Both the position numbers and the translations under genes were made by a program. From assembly GCA_026936325.1 (NCBI GenBank), contig JAPTHN010000004.1, positions 48,325,289 to 48,389,288 on the forward strand: a DNA stretch of 64,000 bases. Reading direction: 5' to 3'. The notes beneath the pieces are model-generated. The model had not been told where the DNA came from. It did no database searches and saw nothing but the letters and a program-made list of their open reading frames with translations. Below, piece after piece: positions 1 through 13,599 of this stretch (position 1 is its first letter; the number at the start of each line of letters is the position of its first letter). The DNA is from Platynereis dumerilii. Taxonomy: Eukaryota; Annelida; Polychaeta; Phyllodocida; Nereididae.

Positions 1-97
1 TAATTTGTTTGATGGAGAACAACTCATTCCAGTAGAGTAATGGTAGCAGTGATGTCACTTGCATTGTGGGAGCTCTCAATGCAGTATTGTGAGGTAG

Positions 98-128
98 CAC
101 GTGTTTGGACAATAGCCTTATGACGTCA
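98..128. promoter_or_regulatory. E-box and CRE near window start
   Basis: CACGTG at 98-103 and TGACGTCA at 121-128. They could belong to a promoter, but no gene is identifiable beside them. Confidence 0.2.
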
Positions 129-418
129 TCTTGTTCTATTGTCCCAGAGCATGATGGGAAACATTAGTTTGTGCCATTATAGCTGATGACACACTACAGA
201 CATCATGAGAAGCTGAGAGAGGGGGTTTCTTCTCGTTCTTTTGTAACTTTACTACATCGATGGAATTCTTTCATGTCCGGAGACAATTATAGGAGGAGAA
301 ATGGAATTATCGCCCCTTTTGAACTTGTCGTAATGTCTTGGTTTGAAGAGAGAGAGCGTCTTAGCTTTCACTTGAGTCGTGGCAATATGTTTCAATCAGA
401 GATTCTCAAAAGTTTGGT

Positions 419-795
419 AATTTTCTAGATTTCTGGTGATAAATAGTAAGAAAGTGAGACTCAGAGTGGGTGCTAGGTTCTTTATTGGTGATTTTAATGC
501 AACTTCCTGAGTGTGCAGATATGAGGCCTACCTTGATATAGATCTGGCTTTCTGACAATCTACGTACAGGCTACCCCATCATCAACATGGAGGTAGCAGT
601 CGGCCTATATTGAAAGTTTTTAAATTTTCTAGATTTGATGAATTGTAAGAAAGTGAGTAGGTACTAGTTTCTTTATTGGTGATTTTAATGCAACTTCCTG
701 AATTTGTATATATTTGCCCAGATATCGAGCTCTCTGACAATCTACGTTGGGTGCCTCATCGTTGACATTGAAGCAGAAGTTAGCCTAGGTGTTGG
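419..795. repeat. Diverged tandem duplication, period about 205 bp
   Basis: Both copies contain ATTTTCTAGATTT, TGATTTTAATGCAACTTCCT and CTGACAATCTACGT in the same order and spacing. Confidence 0.75.
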
Positions 796-2019
796 TATTA
801 GTTGACATCACCCAGCTAACTCCTATACTTTACATTTTCCGAACATCGAACCTTCGGAGTATTTTAAAAGACATGTCTCCATTTACAACCAGGTAGCGCC
901 AGCAACAAAAACACACAGACAAAATCCACACAGATCAGGCCAGACACTTTGAACGTCAGAAGTAAAAAAACATTTGTCGAAAACAAAATTAGAATTTCTG
1001 ACACACCTTTCAGATATTTTGATAGACAAATTGACACCTGTCTAAGGATTATATTCTCATTTGAAATTCACTTTGAAATTCCAAATTCATATTTTGCACT
1101 TCTGTGGCATATTTTTCAGAAAAGGTCAATACAAGAGTTGTTGACTTTAGAGACCTCTTTTTGCAGGGGATTTGAGGAGAGGGGGTCCATTCTGTGCTAG
1201 TTAATACCAGATTAGTGATAAATAAACAAGGGGTTTTTTAAATAGAGATTTTTCTGAGACTTTCTTGAAGAATTAAGGTAGGCTGTTAAACATGTTTATG
1301 TAAATCCTGTGTCAAGAGTCTTGTCTAAGTTCACAGATAAAGCTGTCAAAAATCTCCTAAATGGAATATACTCATAAATAAAACACTGGCTTGAAAGAAG
1401 GAGGGAGGGAGGATGAGATTTAAGGCTAAAAAACTCAAAAAGAAAAGAAAACAGGATAAAATACCTAAAAAGAAAAGAAATCTTATAAAAAATGCAGTGT
1501 CACTTAGTTTAATACCCTAGGTCTCTACAGAGGATAGATGTGGATGTTTAGGGATTATGAAAAGTAGCATGGGGCAAAATATATTCATTCATACCCTTAA
1601 TACTACGTCGAATCCCTCGCAAAGTCCACACGAGGTCTAAAATATGCCATGTATATTCATTGTTGTCAAATGCCTTGGTAAGCTCCATAAGTTATGCCAT
1701 GACATGCTTCAAGTGTGTTGTGAAAATGCAAAACTGTAAGCTAGGACAAATATATGTGTGTTTGCCTTGGAGTAGAATCATGAAATTGTGTAAATACTAA
1801 ATATATACTCTCCTTTGAATACTTTTCAAATACTTTTCAAATACTTTTTTAATACTTTTTCACCATCTTTAGGGAATATGTTGACTTTTTAGACCATTAG
1901 TGTGTAAGTGTGAGGTGTGTGCCTTGCAGAACATGTGGTTTGATTTTTGAACACTGCAAATATAATTTGTGTAATTTGTGGGCAGTAGTATGTTGTAGAT
2001 AGACAGGTAAAATAGATAG

Positions 2020-2196
2020 ATGAATGGATTGATGATCATGGCTTTGCGTCCACTATTTATTCACCAATGCAGCAAGGACTATTGAAACTGCTTTCTAACT
2101 TAGGTTTTAGGTTCCACGACAAAAGCTGGAATCAAACCAGGGACCAAGCCATTGAAAAGTTCAGAGCATTACCCACTGAGCCAAGTTCACTCCCAC
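2020..2196 (-). mobile_element. Diverged tRNA-derived SINE, family A
   Basis: On the minus strand a B-box-like GGTTTGATTCCAGC is followed by a body and the tail GTGGACGCAAAGCC...CATC, parallel to the copy at 17967. Several substitutions mark it as old. Confidence 0.65.
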
Positions 2197-2557
2197 AGAA
2201 AAGATAGACAGAAAGATGTGACACATAAAAAAACATACACAGACTGAAGACCTAGAGCAATGTTGTCGCAATATTTTTCCAAGTTTGTCTAATTGGTTTC
2301 ATGTTATAACGAACTCGTCACTCGTGACACAAATTTAATCTTCAGCATTGTCACAACTTAATTTCTATTACACAAAGAGTCATGTAGCGTCATTGCGAAT
2401 TACACTATTTTCACCATCATAATAATTATATCGCTTTGTCTTAACGTTATCTCCAAGTGGCTGCAACATTAATGTGCCATTCGGGGGACATTTAAGCAAT
2501 TCTGAATTCTCAAAATCTCTTAACATCCATGCAACAAGCAGCAGGCAAAGTTATTAA

Positions 2558-3124
2558 GGCCAGGCATATTGAATTTTTAGCTTCTCGGATTAACCGACCC
2601 AACAGATTTTGTGCCTACGGTAACAAAAAATTGAGCATTCTCACAATTTTTGCTAAATTGACATAATAACCAGAACCGCAAGCAGTTTCCACGCTTGTGA
2701 AACCTATCAATGCGTACCTGATTATCACCCACAGGCCTTATAACCAGAAGTGAAAAAAGAATGGACAATTCAAGAATGGCGGCCATTTTGTAGTGGCCAT
2801 TTTGGCAGCCATCTTGGATTTCTCCAGATGTTCCCAAACCATACCCATAGGCCAACACCTGTAGCATATTTCATAACTCTAAGTGAAATACTAAGGTCAC
2901 AAATGGACACTTACACAAACCTTAACTGGGATAATACAAACCTTAAACGGGACAACGACCATGACGACAACGATGATGATCGAGTGACGACAAAAGCTCT
3001 TAGTTTTCAAAGAAAACAGACAAGCTAAAAATTGAGATTAAAGCTTTTTCTTCATCTGACGGACCAATCCCAGAAAAAGAGCCTCGAGAACATCCGAGAA
3101 GCTAAAAATTAATTATGTCTGGCC
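2558..3124. mobile_element. PIF/Harbinger-like non-autonomous element, TAA duplication
   Basis: Inverted ends GGCCAGGCATATTGAATTTT and its counterpart before CTGGCC; both arms contain TTTTTAGCTTCTCGGAT or its complement. TAA flanks both ends (2555-2557, 3125-3127). No transposase is encoded; the two overlapping open frames inside are chance. Confidence 0.78.
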
Positions 3125-3499
3125 TAAGTAATATTTCAGAAAGGCAAGGAGTCCCATTATGTTGTTGCTGTTCAGGGATGACTCAGGATCATTAATAACA
3201 ATTATTCCCTCAGCCTTTTCTTATCTTAACATCAAAGTGTCATTTCCATATGACACATGACAAGGGAACATGACACATGACAGTAGAATCATGACACCTG
3301 ACACTGAGACATAAGTTCCTGCTGATGAGCCTATTCCTGAAGTTTATGTGCTGATGCCATGAGACTGAGGCAAATCAAAATTACACTAAGAAGTAGAGAA
3401 ATAGAAGGTGTAGGTGTAATGATGAGTAGCAGACAAGTACCTATAGTAGGGACAGAGTAGGTAGGTAAGTTTAGTTGCAAAGCTGCCACAAGACACACA

Positions 3500-3700
3500 A
3501 CTATACCACTACAATAAATAGATAGATGTGGTAAGTGCAGCCTCTAAGCCCAATTCTGGGAATCACGACGGTTGATTGATTGATGAGACTGGAAAGAGAG
3601 CGGGAGTCCTCAACATGTAACACATTTACACCATGTGAGGGATCTTTTTCTTGCCGAACACAGACACTGATGCAAGGGAACACCAATTTAACATTATGAT
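3500..3700 (-). mobile_element. Dispersed repeat of family B tail type
   Basis: Contains AGATGTGGTAAGTGCAGCC at the left, then GAGTCCTCAACATGTAACAC and GTGAGGGATC. The same order in the opposite strand is found at 17.07-17.24 kb, with partial matches at 17.87 and 34.5 kb. Minus-strand end is GGCTGCACTTACCACATCTA followed by an ATCT-type tail. Confidence 0.6.
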
Positions 3701-3732
3701 CCGAACAACATTCAGCTGGAATTTTGCTCTTC

Positions 3733-3870
3733 AATCCCATTCTATTCTATTCTATTCAATTATATTGTAATTCCCTCCAATTCCATTATGTTCAAGTCTG
3801 TTCTATTCTCTGTTATAATTCCCTCCAATTCTGTTCTCTTCAATTCCATTCTATTCTATTCTGCCTCATA
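3733..3870. repeat. TTCTA-type pentanucleotide low-complexity array
   Basis: Runs of TTCTATTCTATTC and the longer unit AATTCCCTCCAATTC repeated twice. The 86-codon open frame across it is a repeat translation. Confidence 0.7.
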
Positions 3871-5635
3871 ATCCACCCACACTATGAGCCTGCAGTTTCC
3901 TACATAACAGCTACAAATTGCATGTTCATAATATATGCAGGAGTCACCAAGGGAGCGATAATTTGCCTGTTGCTTTTGCAATAGAATCCCCTGTGATAAT
4001 TATTCACTGAGAGGTGACAGCTTCTAGTCTTTTGGGGGAATATTTCAGCTCTAATGGGTATAATAAGGTGCCATGGGTATTTGCTGGGTATTTGTAGGCA
4101 TTAAGGATGTTGCAGACACCTTTTTTCTTTCAAGTCTGAACTGACTCTTAGTTGATTAACTGTATACAACTCTACATGCGTTATAAGTACGCCGACAGAG
4201 GGCAAGACAATATTAGTATGTACAATATTGTAGACAGATTAATCAGGAAATGACATTGTCAATGGCTAAACAATGGATTTAATATACTAGTGGCTCCATC
4301 TATAAGTATTTATTTCTTTTGAGGGTGCCCTCTACTGTAAAACATAAATAAATTATAAGAAGGGTTTGAATTAAGCTTGGGCGAGATAGCTTTTCTCGTT
4401 AGCTGTCTCTGTTTTTGGTAAGACTGAGACTGTCTATGAGTAACGGGCCTATTTACTAATCAATACTGTTTATTTTATGACTAATTTTAATCACTATTCA
4501 TAGAAAAAGAACAAAAACCTCAATGCACACTTTCCCAGGCAAACAGAGACCTGAGAATTCTGAAATTAATTTTTTACCTCTATAGGAAGAAGTTCAAATA
4601 GCAGAATATTTTCATTTATTTAAGGAAATATTACAGGCTAAAACCTCAGTCAAACAGTAGTTCTCTGACTCAGAAAGTTATTACAAGATTAACAGAGAAA
4701 TGTTTGAATATTTAAAGTAATATTACCCTTTTTCTGTGGTAGTTGGGGTTACGTAATACCTGGCAACAAACCCCATTTGTTTGCTTTTACCCTAAAAGGG
4801 GTAAACAGGAAAAAAGGAACACCCTAATTCCAAGGTGTTTAAATAAATATGAAATTGATATTGTGCGAGTGCAGAATAATGAATATTTTCTTCTTGAATT
4901 TGTGGATGAAAATACATTGCTTCCTAGAGGTGATTTGACAAACTTTGACTCAGCTGCTGTGTGATGAACCGATGATATTGCAAGGAGGAAAAAAAAGAAT
5001 TTCTTCATGTTTCTTGAATTTTTGACTTAGAAATTGAAATTAAATATATATATATTATTCTTACAGGGTATAAAGTTCTGCACATAATTGGCCAATTCAG
5101 TCAGCTAAAGTATTTTTGGAAATCAATCTTTCATTCTGTATTTTGTATTCAGTCTGCACTTCTGTCCAATTGGATCACTTTGCTTTCTGTCTATCTGCTT
5201 ATCTGTTGGTCTGTCTCTTAATCTTTATAGACTTGAGTAATTCTCTGGATTATTTATCTTTTGTCCCATTCCAAATAGCAGAAATACAACAAGTGCTATT
5301 GATGCTACTATCTACAATTGCTTTAATCCTATCCACCATTACTATTGTTACTATATCTACCATTGGGATTTACTATCTAACATTCGAGAATTACTATCAA
5401 CCCATTTGCATTGTGATAGTAAGGCAATTTTGGATTCCATTTCCTGTGTAGTGTCTCACTGTCTCTGATTGGGATTATTTGATTACAGACATTGTTGCTT
5501 TTACAATAATCCTTTACAATAGAGGCAAGATTACACTGTAAATCATTATCAACAACATTGTAAATTCACAACAAGAAATACAGCAATTTTAGTGCATTTG
5601 CAGCAAGTGAAACTCCGTATCATAACTGTGGTCAG

Positions 5636-5844
5636 ATGGATGGGTGATTGGGCTTTTACATCCTTTACTTATGCACTCCATCAGCCAATCAGGACAGGAA
5701 ATGGATACAGCAATGAGATCAATGATGGGTGAAACTGATGTCCAGCATATTGGTCCAAGTGACCCAGCAAATTAAGTAAGAGCTGGATTCGAAACCAGGA
5801 CCCAGTGATTGGAACCATAATGCTACTGAGCCATCCACTCCTCC
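5636..5844 (-). mobile_element. tRNA-derived SINE, family A
   Basis: Minus strand: head with GGTTTCGAATCCAGC, body with GATGTAAAAGCCCAATCACC and short CATC tail. Same layout as the copy at 17967. Confidence 0.7.
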
Positions 5845-5924
5845 ATTCATAACTATGGGAATTACATAACTATATACTTTAACAACATAATCAATTTGTC
5901 GAAAAACCTACAATGGTCAATGTT

Positions 5925-6020
5925 TGGCTAGTGCAGCCCTCAAGATGAAGTATTTTCTGCCCAAAAGCTAGATTCGAACCCAGGACCTTGTGACTGGAAC
6001 CCAGTGTACTACCAATTGAA
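5925..6020 (-). mobile_element. tRNA-derived SINE, family B fragment
   Basis: Minus strand: GGTAGTACACTGGGTTCCAG, then box B GGTTCGAATCTAGC, then the tail sequence GAGGGCTGCACTAGCC, which links this tRNA head to the family B tails found elsewhere. Confidence 0.6.
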
Positions 6021-8121
6021 ACAGTTCAATCAGATGAGTCCTTTTGACCACCCAATTGCCTCCAAATCTTCAACTATCTTGTCACTCTGTAAAATCTACA
6101 ACCAAATCCAACAGTGCCCTGATAAGACTCCATAGCTATTCAAGCATTGAGATCCCCCAAAGGATCAAGGGATCACATGGATCCTTTCTGATCCCCTGGA
6201 TCCTTGTTTGATCCGTGTGTGCTTGCATTCTAATTATAGCTCATGAGGCAGTTTATCTCACCCTATGTAATCCCAAGGGGGTTTTTAGAGTAAGGGTTTT
6301 CTGTTGATGTGATAGGGCCTACTACAGTATGTTACTATAGCCTGTTGAATATATAGCCCTTTTGTGCCAGTGGAGCCTTTAATAATTCTAGAGAAAGTTA
6401 AGAATATTGAAGACAGTGTTTTTTTTTTTAATTTATGAAATTAAGGTTGATTTACACAATGGTTTAAATAACCTGTGAAAACAGGCTGACATCCTAGAAT
6501 TAACTGAAAACAAATTTTAAAAATAAAATAACCAATTTATAAGGTTCTTCACGACAGACTATTTTAGATTAAAAGGAAGAGAAATGAAATTGATAGGCTG
6601 TATTTCAGACCTGTATCAGTTACTTGACCAATTGACTTATTGAGAGCCTGGAAATTAACAGTAGGCCTATAATATTCCACGATTATGGTAGATTTAAATT
6701 GAAAAACATAAAATGTTCATTTAATTCAAAATTAGTAGAACTGAAAAAAAAACACATTAAAAATTCTTGAACCTAAAGAGGAATCATAAAGGTTCGCAAA
6801 TCTGATATTAAAATCCCCCACTTTTTTTGGCCCAACTTTCCAAATCCTGCATCGCAGCACTACGTTAGTCATCCGGCCTTGATTGCATTAATGAGTAGAC
6901 CCATTCATAATTTACTAAATCTGCATTGATCCCACTAAATGCTTATGATAGTCAATAAAATTAAGGATACCCAAGAGATATGTTGATGATATTAGGCTAT
7001 GAATCAAAATGATATCGAGCCATAAACATGTCGCTCTCATTTAGGCCATTGTGTGTGTGAGTATGACAAGGTTGGCTAATGGATTTTATGGTTTATTAAC
7101 TGTGTTTAGGCTCCTGAGAGGCCCTCTATAGTCCTTCTTTAGTCCACAGTAGTCATTGATGTTACCCTCCCTGGACTATGTAGGCCTTAATAGGCCCAGA
7201 TAGGTCCTAATAGACCTTGATAGTCCTTGATATTGCCACTGAAAGCACACTGGTGACTTCAATAAGAGGGCTGGGGACCATGGGGTGATTCATAAAAGTG
7301 GGTGATATTAGGGGAGTTTGGGTTCTGAATGCTTCTGTCATTCGCGGCTAGTGTTGAGTTATGCGGTTGCAAAGAAATGTGCTCGGGCAATCTGCAGACG
7401 GCGTTGAGTTATGCGGTCGCAAAGAAATTTGATCTGCATTCAGATCCAGCATTCTGCAGCATTATGCGGTTGTAAAGTTATTTGCATGGGGCAAATGAAC
7501 ACAAAATGGCCGCCAAGATGGCTGCTGTGTATAATTTGGCCTGGAAATTAGGTTTGTGTCAGAGTCAATAAAGTTGCCCTAAAGATGTGCTGAAGCAGGC
7601 CCCCAATAATCAGATTATTCTGAGGCAGGGGGGGGGGTAAGCTCACCCCCCCCTCCTAAACTCCCCTTCAAACCTTTCCTCCTAGTCTCCCTCTGCACAG
7701 CTCATGTTGGAGACTTAACATTGTCAAAGCTTTGGTAAAATAAGCTGATTTCACAACAAATTCCCTGCAATTGACAGGCATTCAGCTGTCATTTGGCTGT
7801 CATTTGAATGTCATTTGAATGTAATGCTATTTCAAGGCATGTGATGGTATTAGATGAACACAATAATGAAAATTGAGCACCAACCTTTTTGCTCAAATGC
7901 TTTAATGACTCACGTCTAAGGAAAATATTTAAAGAAAATGAGAGGCCCATAGATTACTTCTTTCCTAATTTTCAAAATTCTGGAAATGGCAATTAATTGA
8001 AGTCTCCCCCAACTATATATGTGCATCCACAACTACAACCCTCCATATTGAAGTCACCCGCAATGACATACATCATCATCTGTGCCATTCTGTGGTCTAC
8101 AATGATTGAAGGTCTTGAAGG

Positions 8122-8123
<2 letters not shown>

Positions 8124-8190
<67 letters not shown>

Positions 8191-8252
8191 CATGTATTTA
8201 TCTATCTATCTATCTATCTATCTACATGTAATTATCTATCTATCTATCTATC
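8124..8252. repeat. (TATC)n microsatellite
   Basis: About 30 TATC units with two interruptions of CATGTA-type sequence. It produces a spurious YLSIYLSI open frame. Confidence 0.95.
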
Positions 8253-10199
8253 TGTTTATTTTCCTTTTATCGTGCCTAGCAATATCCTTTTTCTGAAATC
8301 ATAAAGCACTCATCTTTATCTATCACTATGGCAAGTCAATGCATGCACTTAGTGTAGCTTAAGGCATAGTGCACTCCGGACTCAAGTGCAATTCATAAGT
8401 GCAATTCATAAGTGCAATATTGTGGGAAAGTGCAATATGGGACTGAGTATGTGGAAGAGTGCACATTCCTTGATATCAATAAGGTGTACCTACAGGGGAC
8501 CCCATATTCCCAATATCTACTCCGATTCTGCACATCTTTTTAGTTCTGAAGCATTCTATGGCATGAGTCATGTGGATTGTATGATGCTATGCTCTGATAG
8601 AACTATGATTTACACTGATAGAGGAGATATAAGGCCTATATGTAGATATTAGTAAATTTATGTCGAAGTAGTACAGAAACACAACGCTATTGACCACAAT
8701 CATTATATAAAACTAGCTGTTCACCCGTTGGGGTTTGTCACTTTTCAAAAATGTGCCGAGTTCCCGATTCTTCCCAGGTTAGAGTAATGTGAAGCCATGC
8801 AGCTGCTATTCGCTATTTGCACCTTTCAGTTGGATGAAGTAATGTGGATTGTTTGGAAGTACTACAGCGGGGTGTACTGCACTGCAAACACTGATAAGAG
8901 ACTGGAGTTCTTGGAAAATATGATTTTTTAATGGAGGTGTGTATACACATCTCCATTTATGCAGTCACAATAACAGAATGGAAGTTTTGGCGGGAAATTT
9001 GAAATTTGAGCATTTTCAGAATGTCTTTTTGGCCCTGTCTTGGCAATTTTGGTTGGAGATGTTTGGAGTCAAGAATGCACCTTAGCTTGATTATAGAGCA
9101 ACCATCTAGCATAGGAATGAACAGCAGGCATGTTGTTATTTGGACGTGACTTCGTTTTTATCTCGCTTGGATCCACTACGGGCAGCATCACACATTGTGT
9201 ATTGGTAACTGTACCTAAACCATTGCACTTGTATATATGATATTTGGCACAGGAATGGTTCTTATAGAATATATGTGTCTTCCGGTGTTCATATATAGGC
9301 ACAGTTTACAGTTTTTATAAAATATGGGAAATTAAAAATAATAATTTTTTTCCGTTTCCGGAGCAGAACTCCGAAACGCTTGTACCTATGAACATGAAAA
9401 TCTGCCATATTATGCGTCAAATACTCTTAATGTGCCTTTTGGGGCTATAAATGCTCTTACAAAAATTAATAACAGCAAATTCAGCAAAAATGTTAAAAAA
9501 ACATATTTTTTCAGTGATTCATAATTCAGCCAATTTTGGAGTTAGACCTCCGAAATTTTGCATTTAGATGTCTTAATTATACCTCTTTAATTAACTTAAC
9601 TCATTTGGAGGGCCATTCTTATGAAATTTTAAAAAAAAAAAAAAAATTAGGATTTCTGATATTTTTCTCGAATTTTGGTTTCTCACAAATTATTGGTAAT
9701 GAATATATTGGTTAACTTCACACCAAATATTACAGTTGAACATATTAAGGAGAAACTATTATAGCCATGCATAGTTTAAAAAAAATTTGTGTTTGTCAGA
9801 GCCCATGGGATGTCATCGGAGATCAGTAATTGTTGTATCCAGTGTTCCATACTGAGACAACTGATTCTACTAGTGAATAGATTATGTCTAAGATTCCCAG
9901 TCTCCTTATCTCATTATCATACGATAGTCACCAAATTGAATGTGTAGCACTTTCCACAAAAAGGAGGTTGAGCTGCCTGGCTGATCACACATTTCCCTAC
10001 ATCAACTCGGCTCTGATTGGTCCAGAAATTGTTTATTCTCAACAAATGCCATAAGATCTTTTTTAAAAGGTGGTTCTGGGACAATCATATTATTTATTGT
10101 GCATGCATTCCATACAGCAGAAATATAATATCGGATTATGATGGCTTCGGATATGTTAAAGGTTTTTTTTTAAATTGAAAATATTGGATTTTAGTGTGA
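8253..10199. other. Gene-free stretch
   Basis: Contains AAGTGCAAT words repeated five times near 8.38-8.44 kb and T/A-rich sequence around 9.35-9.80 kb that resembles eroded mobile DNA. No exon seen on either strand. Confidence 0.4.
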
Positions 10200-10800
10200 T
10201 AAGTCAGTCTACTTTGAAGGTTTCTGTGGGACACAAAATTTTGTGCAACAGCAATTGGTCCAATTCTCTGCTTCTGTTTATTAGTTTTGCATATATATCA
10301 TTACGTCTTGGCCCATATTTCAAGTGTGATAGCATTTATAAAATGGAAGATTTTTTACATTTTTGCCAGATTCGGGGGATGTGAACTTCGACAACACAAC
10401 ACCTCCATTTTGAACCCCTGGGTTCTTGTTCTAAATTTATAAGGCAACTTAATTTCCGGGAAATTGGTAGTTATATTGGACATAGAAGTGCAATCAGTGT
10501 GGCAAAAGATGCGGAATTTAGTGGCCTGCAATATGATATGCATTACTGGCCTTGATTTGACAGGGAAATATATAGCTTCCAGATTTGAATGTGGAAAATG
10601 TGGTTTTTGTCAAACTCCCAATAGGAATATCTGGTAACTGGGTAGTTATATTAGCCATAGAATGTCAGGCTGCATATCAAAAGATGCGGAATTCAGTGGT
10701 CTTTAATATTTAATGCATTACAGCACATTTACAGGCCTTGTTGTGGCAGATAAATATTCAGGTGGGATATATTTATGTGAAAAACCGTGTTTTTTTGGCA
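10200..10800. repeat. Diverged tandem repeat, unit about 185 bp
   Basis: Two clear units (from about 10440 and 10620) share GGTAGTTATATT, CAAAAGATGCGGAATT and AATGCATTAC; a third, poorer unit seems to precede them. Confidence 0.6.
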
Positions 10801-13550
10801 AATTCCCAAGATAAATTTGTGTTACTCTGGAATTAATGAATGTTGATAGGTAAAAGTTGCCCTATCGGGAACTTCAGATTAATTGACAGGTTTAGGAGTG
10901 TAATTTAAGGTCTTATGGGTTGAGAGGAAAAAGCCTTATGAGTGAGATTTGATTCCTGCTATGGCTATTATTATGATTAGATTGTGGACTGTGGTAAGTT
11001 ATGGTTACCCTTTCAAATAAATTCTGCTTGATTGATGACTGAAATAAGATAAACATTGAATTATCGATTTCTTGAAAATACCTGGAAGTTTAACTGATAT
11101 TAATTTGCAAGTGGCCAAAGCACAGTATAGGACTATTAGGATAACAATAAAGTATGACAGTCATTGTCTTATTTGTTGTTAATGGGGTGAGCTTAGATAA
11201 GCCTAGAGGTTTTTTGGCTACCTCAATGCTTTTAAAAATTTGAAATAAAGGCACATACATACAAACTTATATCAATTGATATTTTGTTAAATAAGTTACA
11301 AAACATTCATTTTGTGTATGTTGTATAGAGGTGTAACATACAATTATTCATACATGTTATCAAAAATATCTGTTTAATTAGTTTATCACAATATTCCCAT
11401 TATTCCACCATGGCAAAGTGACTAATTTGTCACACCACCTGATGCACTGTTCCAGTATTCCTCTCATGTTGTCCAATTAACAGTCACTTCATTTGTTTGA
11501 TTAATTAAGGTTTTGGGGTCAACCGCCAATCACCGTAAAACCCTAGCATGTCACAGAACCCCCTGAAGACACCCTTAAGAAACAACCCCAACTATCAAGG
11601 GGGTAGGGTGAGGAAAGACATCCAAGAAAAGGGTGAGACATTTAGAGGGTAGGGTGAGACACTGCTTCATTAGAGGGGTGAAGTTTGTCATCAATGCTAA
11701 TGATGATACTGATGCTTCTCAGCCTGCCCTGTGTGTGTGTGTGTGTCTTATGATATTGATGCTGACTGCACAGACATGCAGCACAGATACTGGAACTGCA
11801 GTGTTAGATGGTCATAGGTGATCTCAATAAACACTATTAAGCGGCATGATGCAGGAAGGCGAAGAAAGTTTTCATATTGATCATAGATTAGTCGAACTTT
11901 GAGGAAGATTCCGGCTCAACTATTTGGAATTTCGCAAATATTTTGCGAAAACCCTTAACGATCATGTACAGAAGTAGTATTATTTGCACACAGTATCATA
12001 CTTCGCTTTGTCACATTTTACATAGAAATTATTCTTTGGTGAATACGCACAAATATTTTCTCTTTACCTATTCATCTGACTATGTGGCTTAAATCATAAC
12101 ATAATATCCAGGACTTGTCAAATTTTTCTAACGTAAAGCTAAAGCCTGCAATTCAAACAGCGTGATTCATAGTGACTAAAAAGGTGGTTGTTGCGCCACA
12201 AACTAGAATGCAATAACTTGCCAAAAAAGCAACATCGCCAATGAACGTCAGAAACAGGACGCATGCTTTTCTCCATCAGGAGTCTGCCCGCGGCTCGGAA
12301 TGTTTCACAAGTCGTCCCATATGACACTAAAACACTGTGAACACTGCAGCGTGGGGCCCTATTAGCATCCACAGGTTCCATCGCGGATGCCACCATGAGT
12401 CACAGAAATTTAGCAGAGAGTAATTCCGACCACGTTTCTAATTGTCAGTCTTTATTGGATGCTGAATAAACAGAGGTAAACAAGAGCTATCGGGTTGCAA
12501 GATTAATCAGATTTTGGCTTTTTAGTTGCTTGTTGAGGGAGGAGAGGGTGAATTAGGTTGGGAGGCCCAGGGAGGGTGGATTTGGATGTAAGGGAATGAG
12601 AAGATTCAGAAGATGAGACAAGTGCAGGAATTAGGAATGAGGGGTAGGGTGGATAAGGGGTTGGTGATATGGATGTGTTGAAATTTTCATCAGATTCCTC
12701 AGCATGAAATATTTGGATTGTGCGTTTGTGAGTACGCATGACACAATTTTGACGGTTTCATGCAGGACACAATTTAGGTGGTTTTATGCTTTGTCATAAA
12801 CGCTTCAAAAGTTCTAAACTTTGTCACCTAATTGGACTCGATAGCTGAGTGGAGGGTAGAATTAGCTTGGAAGATTCTTTTTCACACAAATTCCTTCAGT
12901 TGTTGCATATTTTGACAACTCAATTATGATCATATGGAATCATGCCTTTCTTTCCAGGCCAATATCCTCCAGTAAAACTACATTTAGACATGACCAAATA
13001 TTATTGGACTATACTGTACCGTTCATTATGTGTCGAAAATATTAAGCTATATTGGCAACATAATGTCAAATCATGACAAGTTTTAGGTCAGTGCAAATGA
13101 ATCAAAAACTAAAATTGACCTTCTCTCATCCGTAAATTGATCAGCAGCACTGTTATGATTTAGATTAACTAATGTAAATCTGAGTATCTGAGAGTCCGAC
13201 TTAGTCAAACAATATCAAAAGCGCTCTGAATCACGTCCGAACTAGAAATCGCAACTCATAGCATCTCGGATAAGTCCGATCCTCTGGCAACTTCTCAGAT
13301 ATCCTCATTAATGCATGTACATGCATACAGTCATGAGTTCATGCCTCCAGATTTGCATCTACATGCATTTCCCTCTTAGGGTCAAAAGGGCAGGCAGGGA
13401 GGGTGAATAGGAAAGATAAGGGGTGACAGTATGGACCCTTGCACTACACCCTTTGCCCTGCAGTGCCCTCTATTGACTTGCTACTGCAATACTGGAGACT
13501 ACAGTGGAGAGGAGTGGAGACTGAGCAAAGCATTGCATGGAGCCCTATAG
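10801..13550. other. Gene-free stretch with one GC-rich island
   Basis: Mostly AT-rich. The segment 12200-12400 is CpG-bearing and carries an 85-codon minus-strand frame without known motifs. A GGGGTAGGGTGGAT-like purine tract lies at 12.53-12.67 kb. Confidence 0.4.
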
Positions 13551-13599
13551 GAATCACATATTGACTGTTTCTATCTGCCTATCAGACCCATTTCCATAC

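Larger units (their letters stand above)
1..2019. other. No supported gene
   Basis: AT-rich DNA. Holds the CRE/E-box pair, the tandem duplication at 419-795, purine-rich stretches near 1.40-1.50 kb and four ATACTTTTCAA-type units at 1820-1860. The short open frames at 186 and 949 have no recognisable domain. Confidence 0.5.
3871..8123. other. Gene-free stretch apart from two SINEs
   Basis: No coding exon supported. Notable pieces: a GATC-rich imperfect palindrome at 6.15-6.22 kb, TAGGCCT/TAGTCC microrepeats at 7.12-7.24 kb, three units around GTTGAGTTATGCGGTTGC at 7.35-7.48 kb, and a G-run/C-run pair near 7.63 kb. Confidence 0.5.

Noticed and set aside
7997-8296. 99-codon frame rich in YLSI
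   Set aside because: Translation of the (TATC)n microsatellite.
12139-12396. Minus-strand 85-codon frame as a gene
   Set aside because: No domain, no splice-consistent partners; kept only as a compositional oddity.
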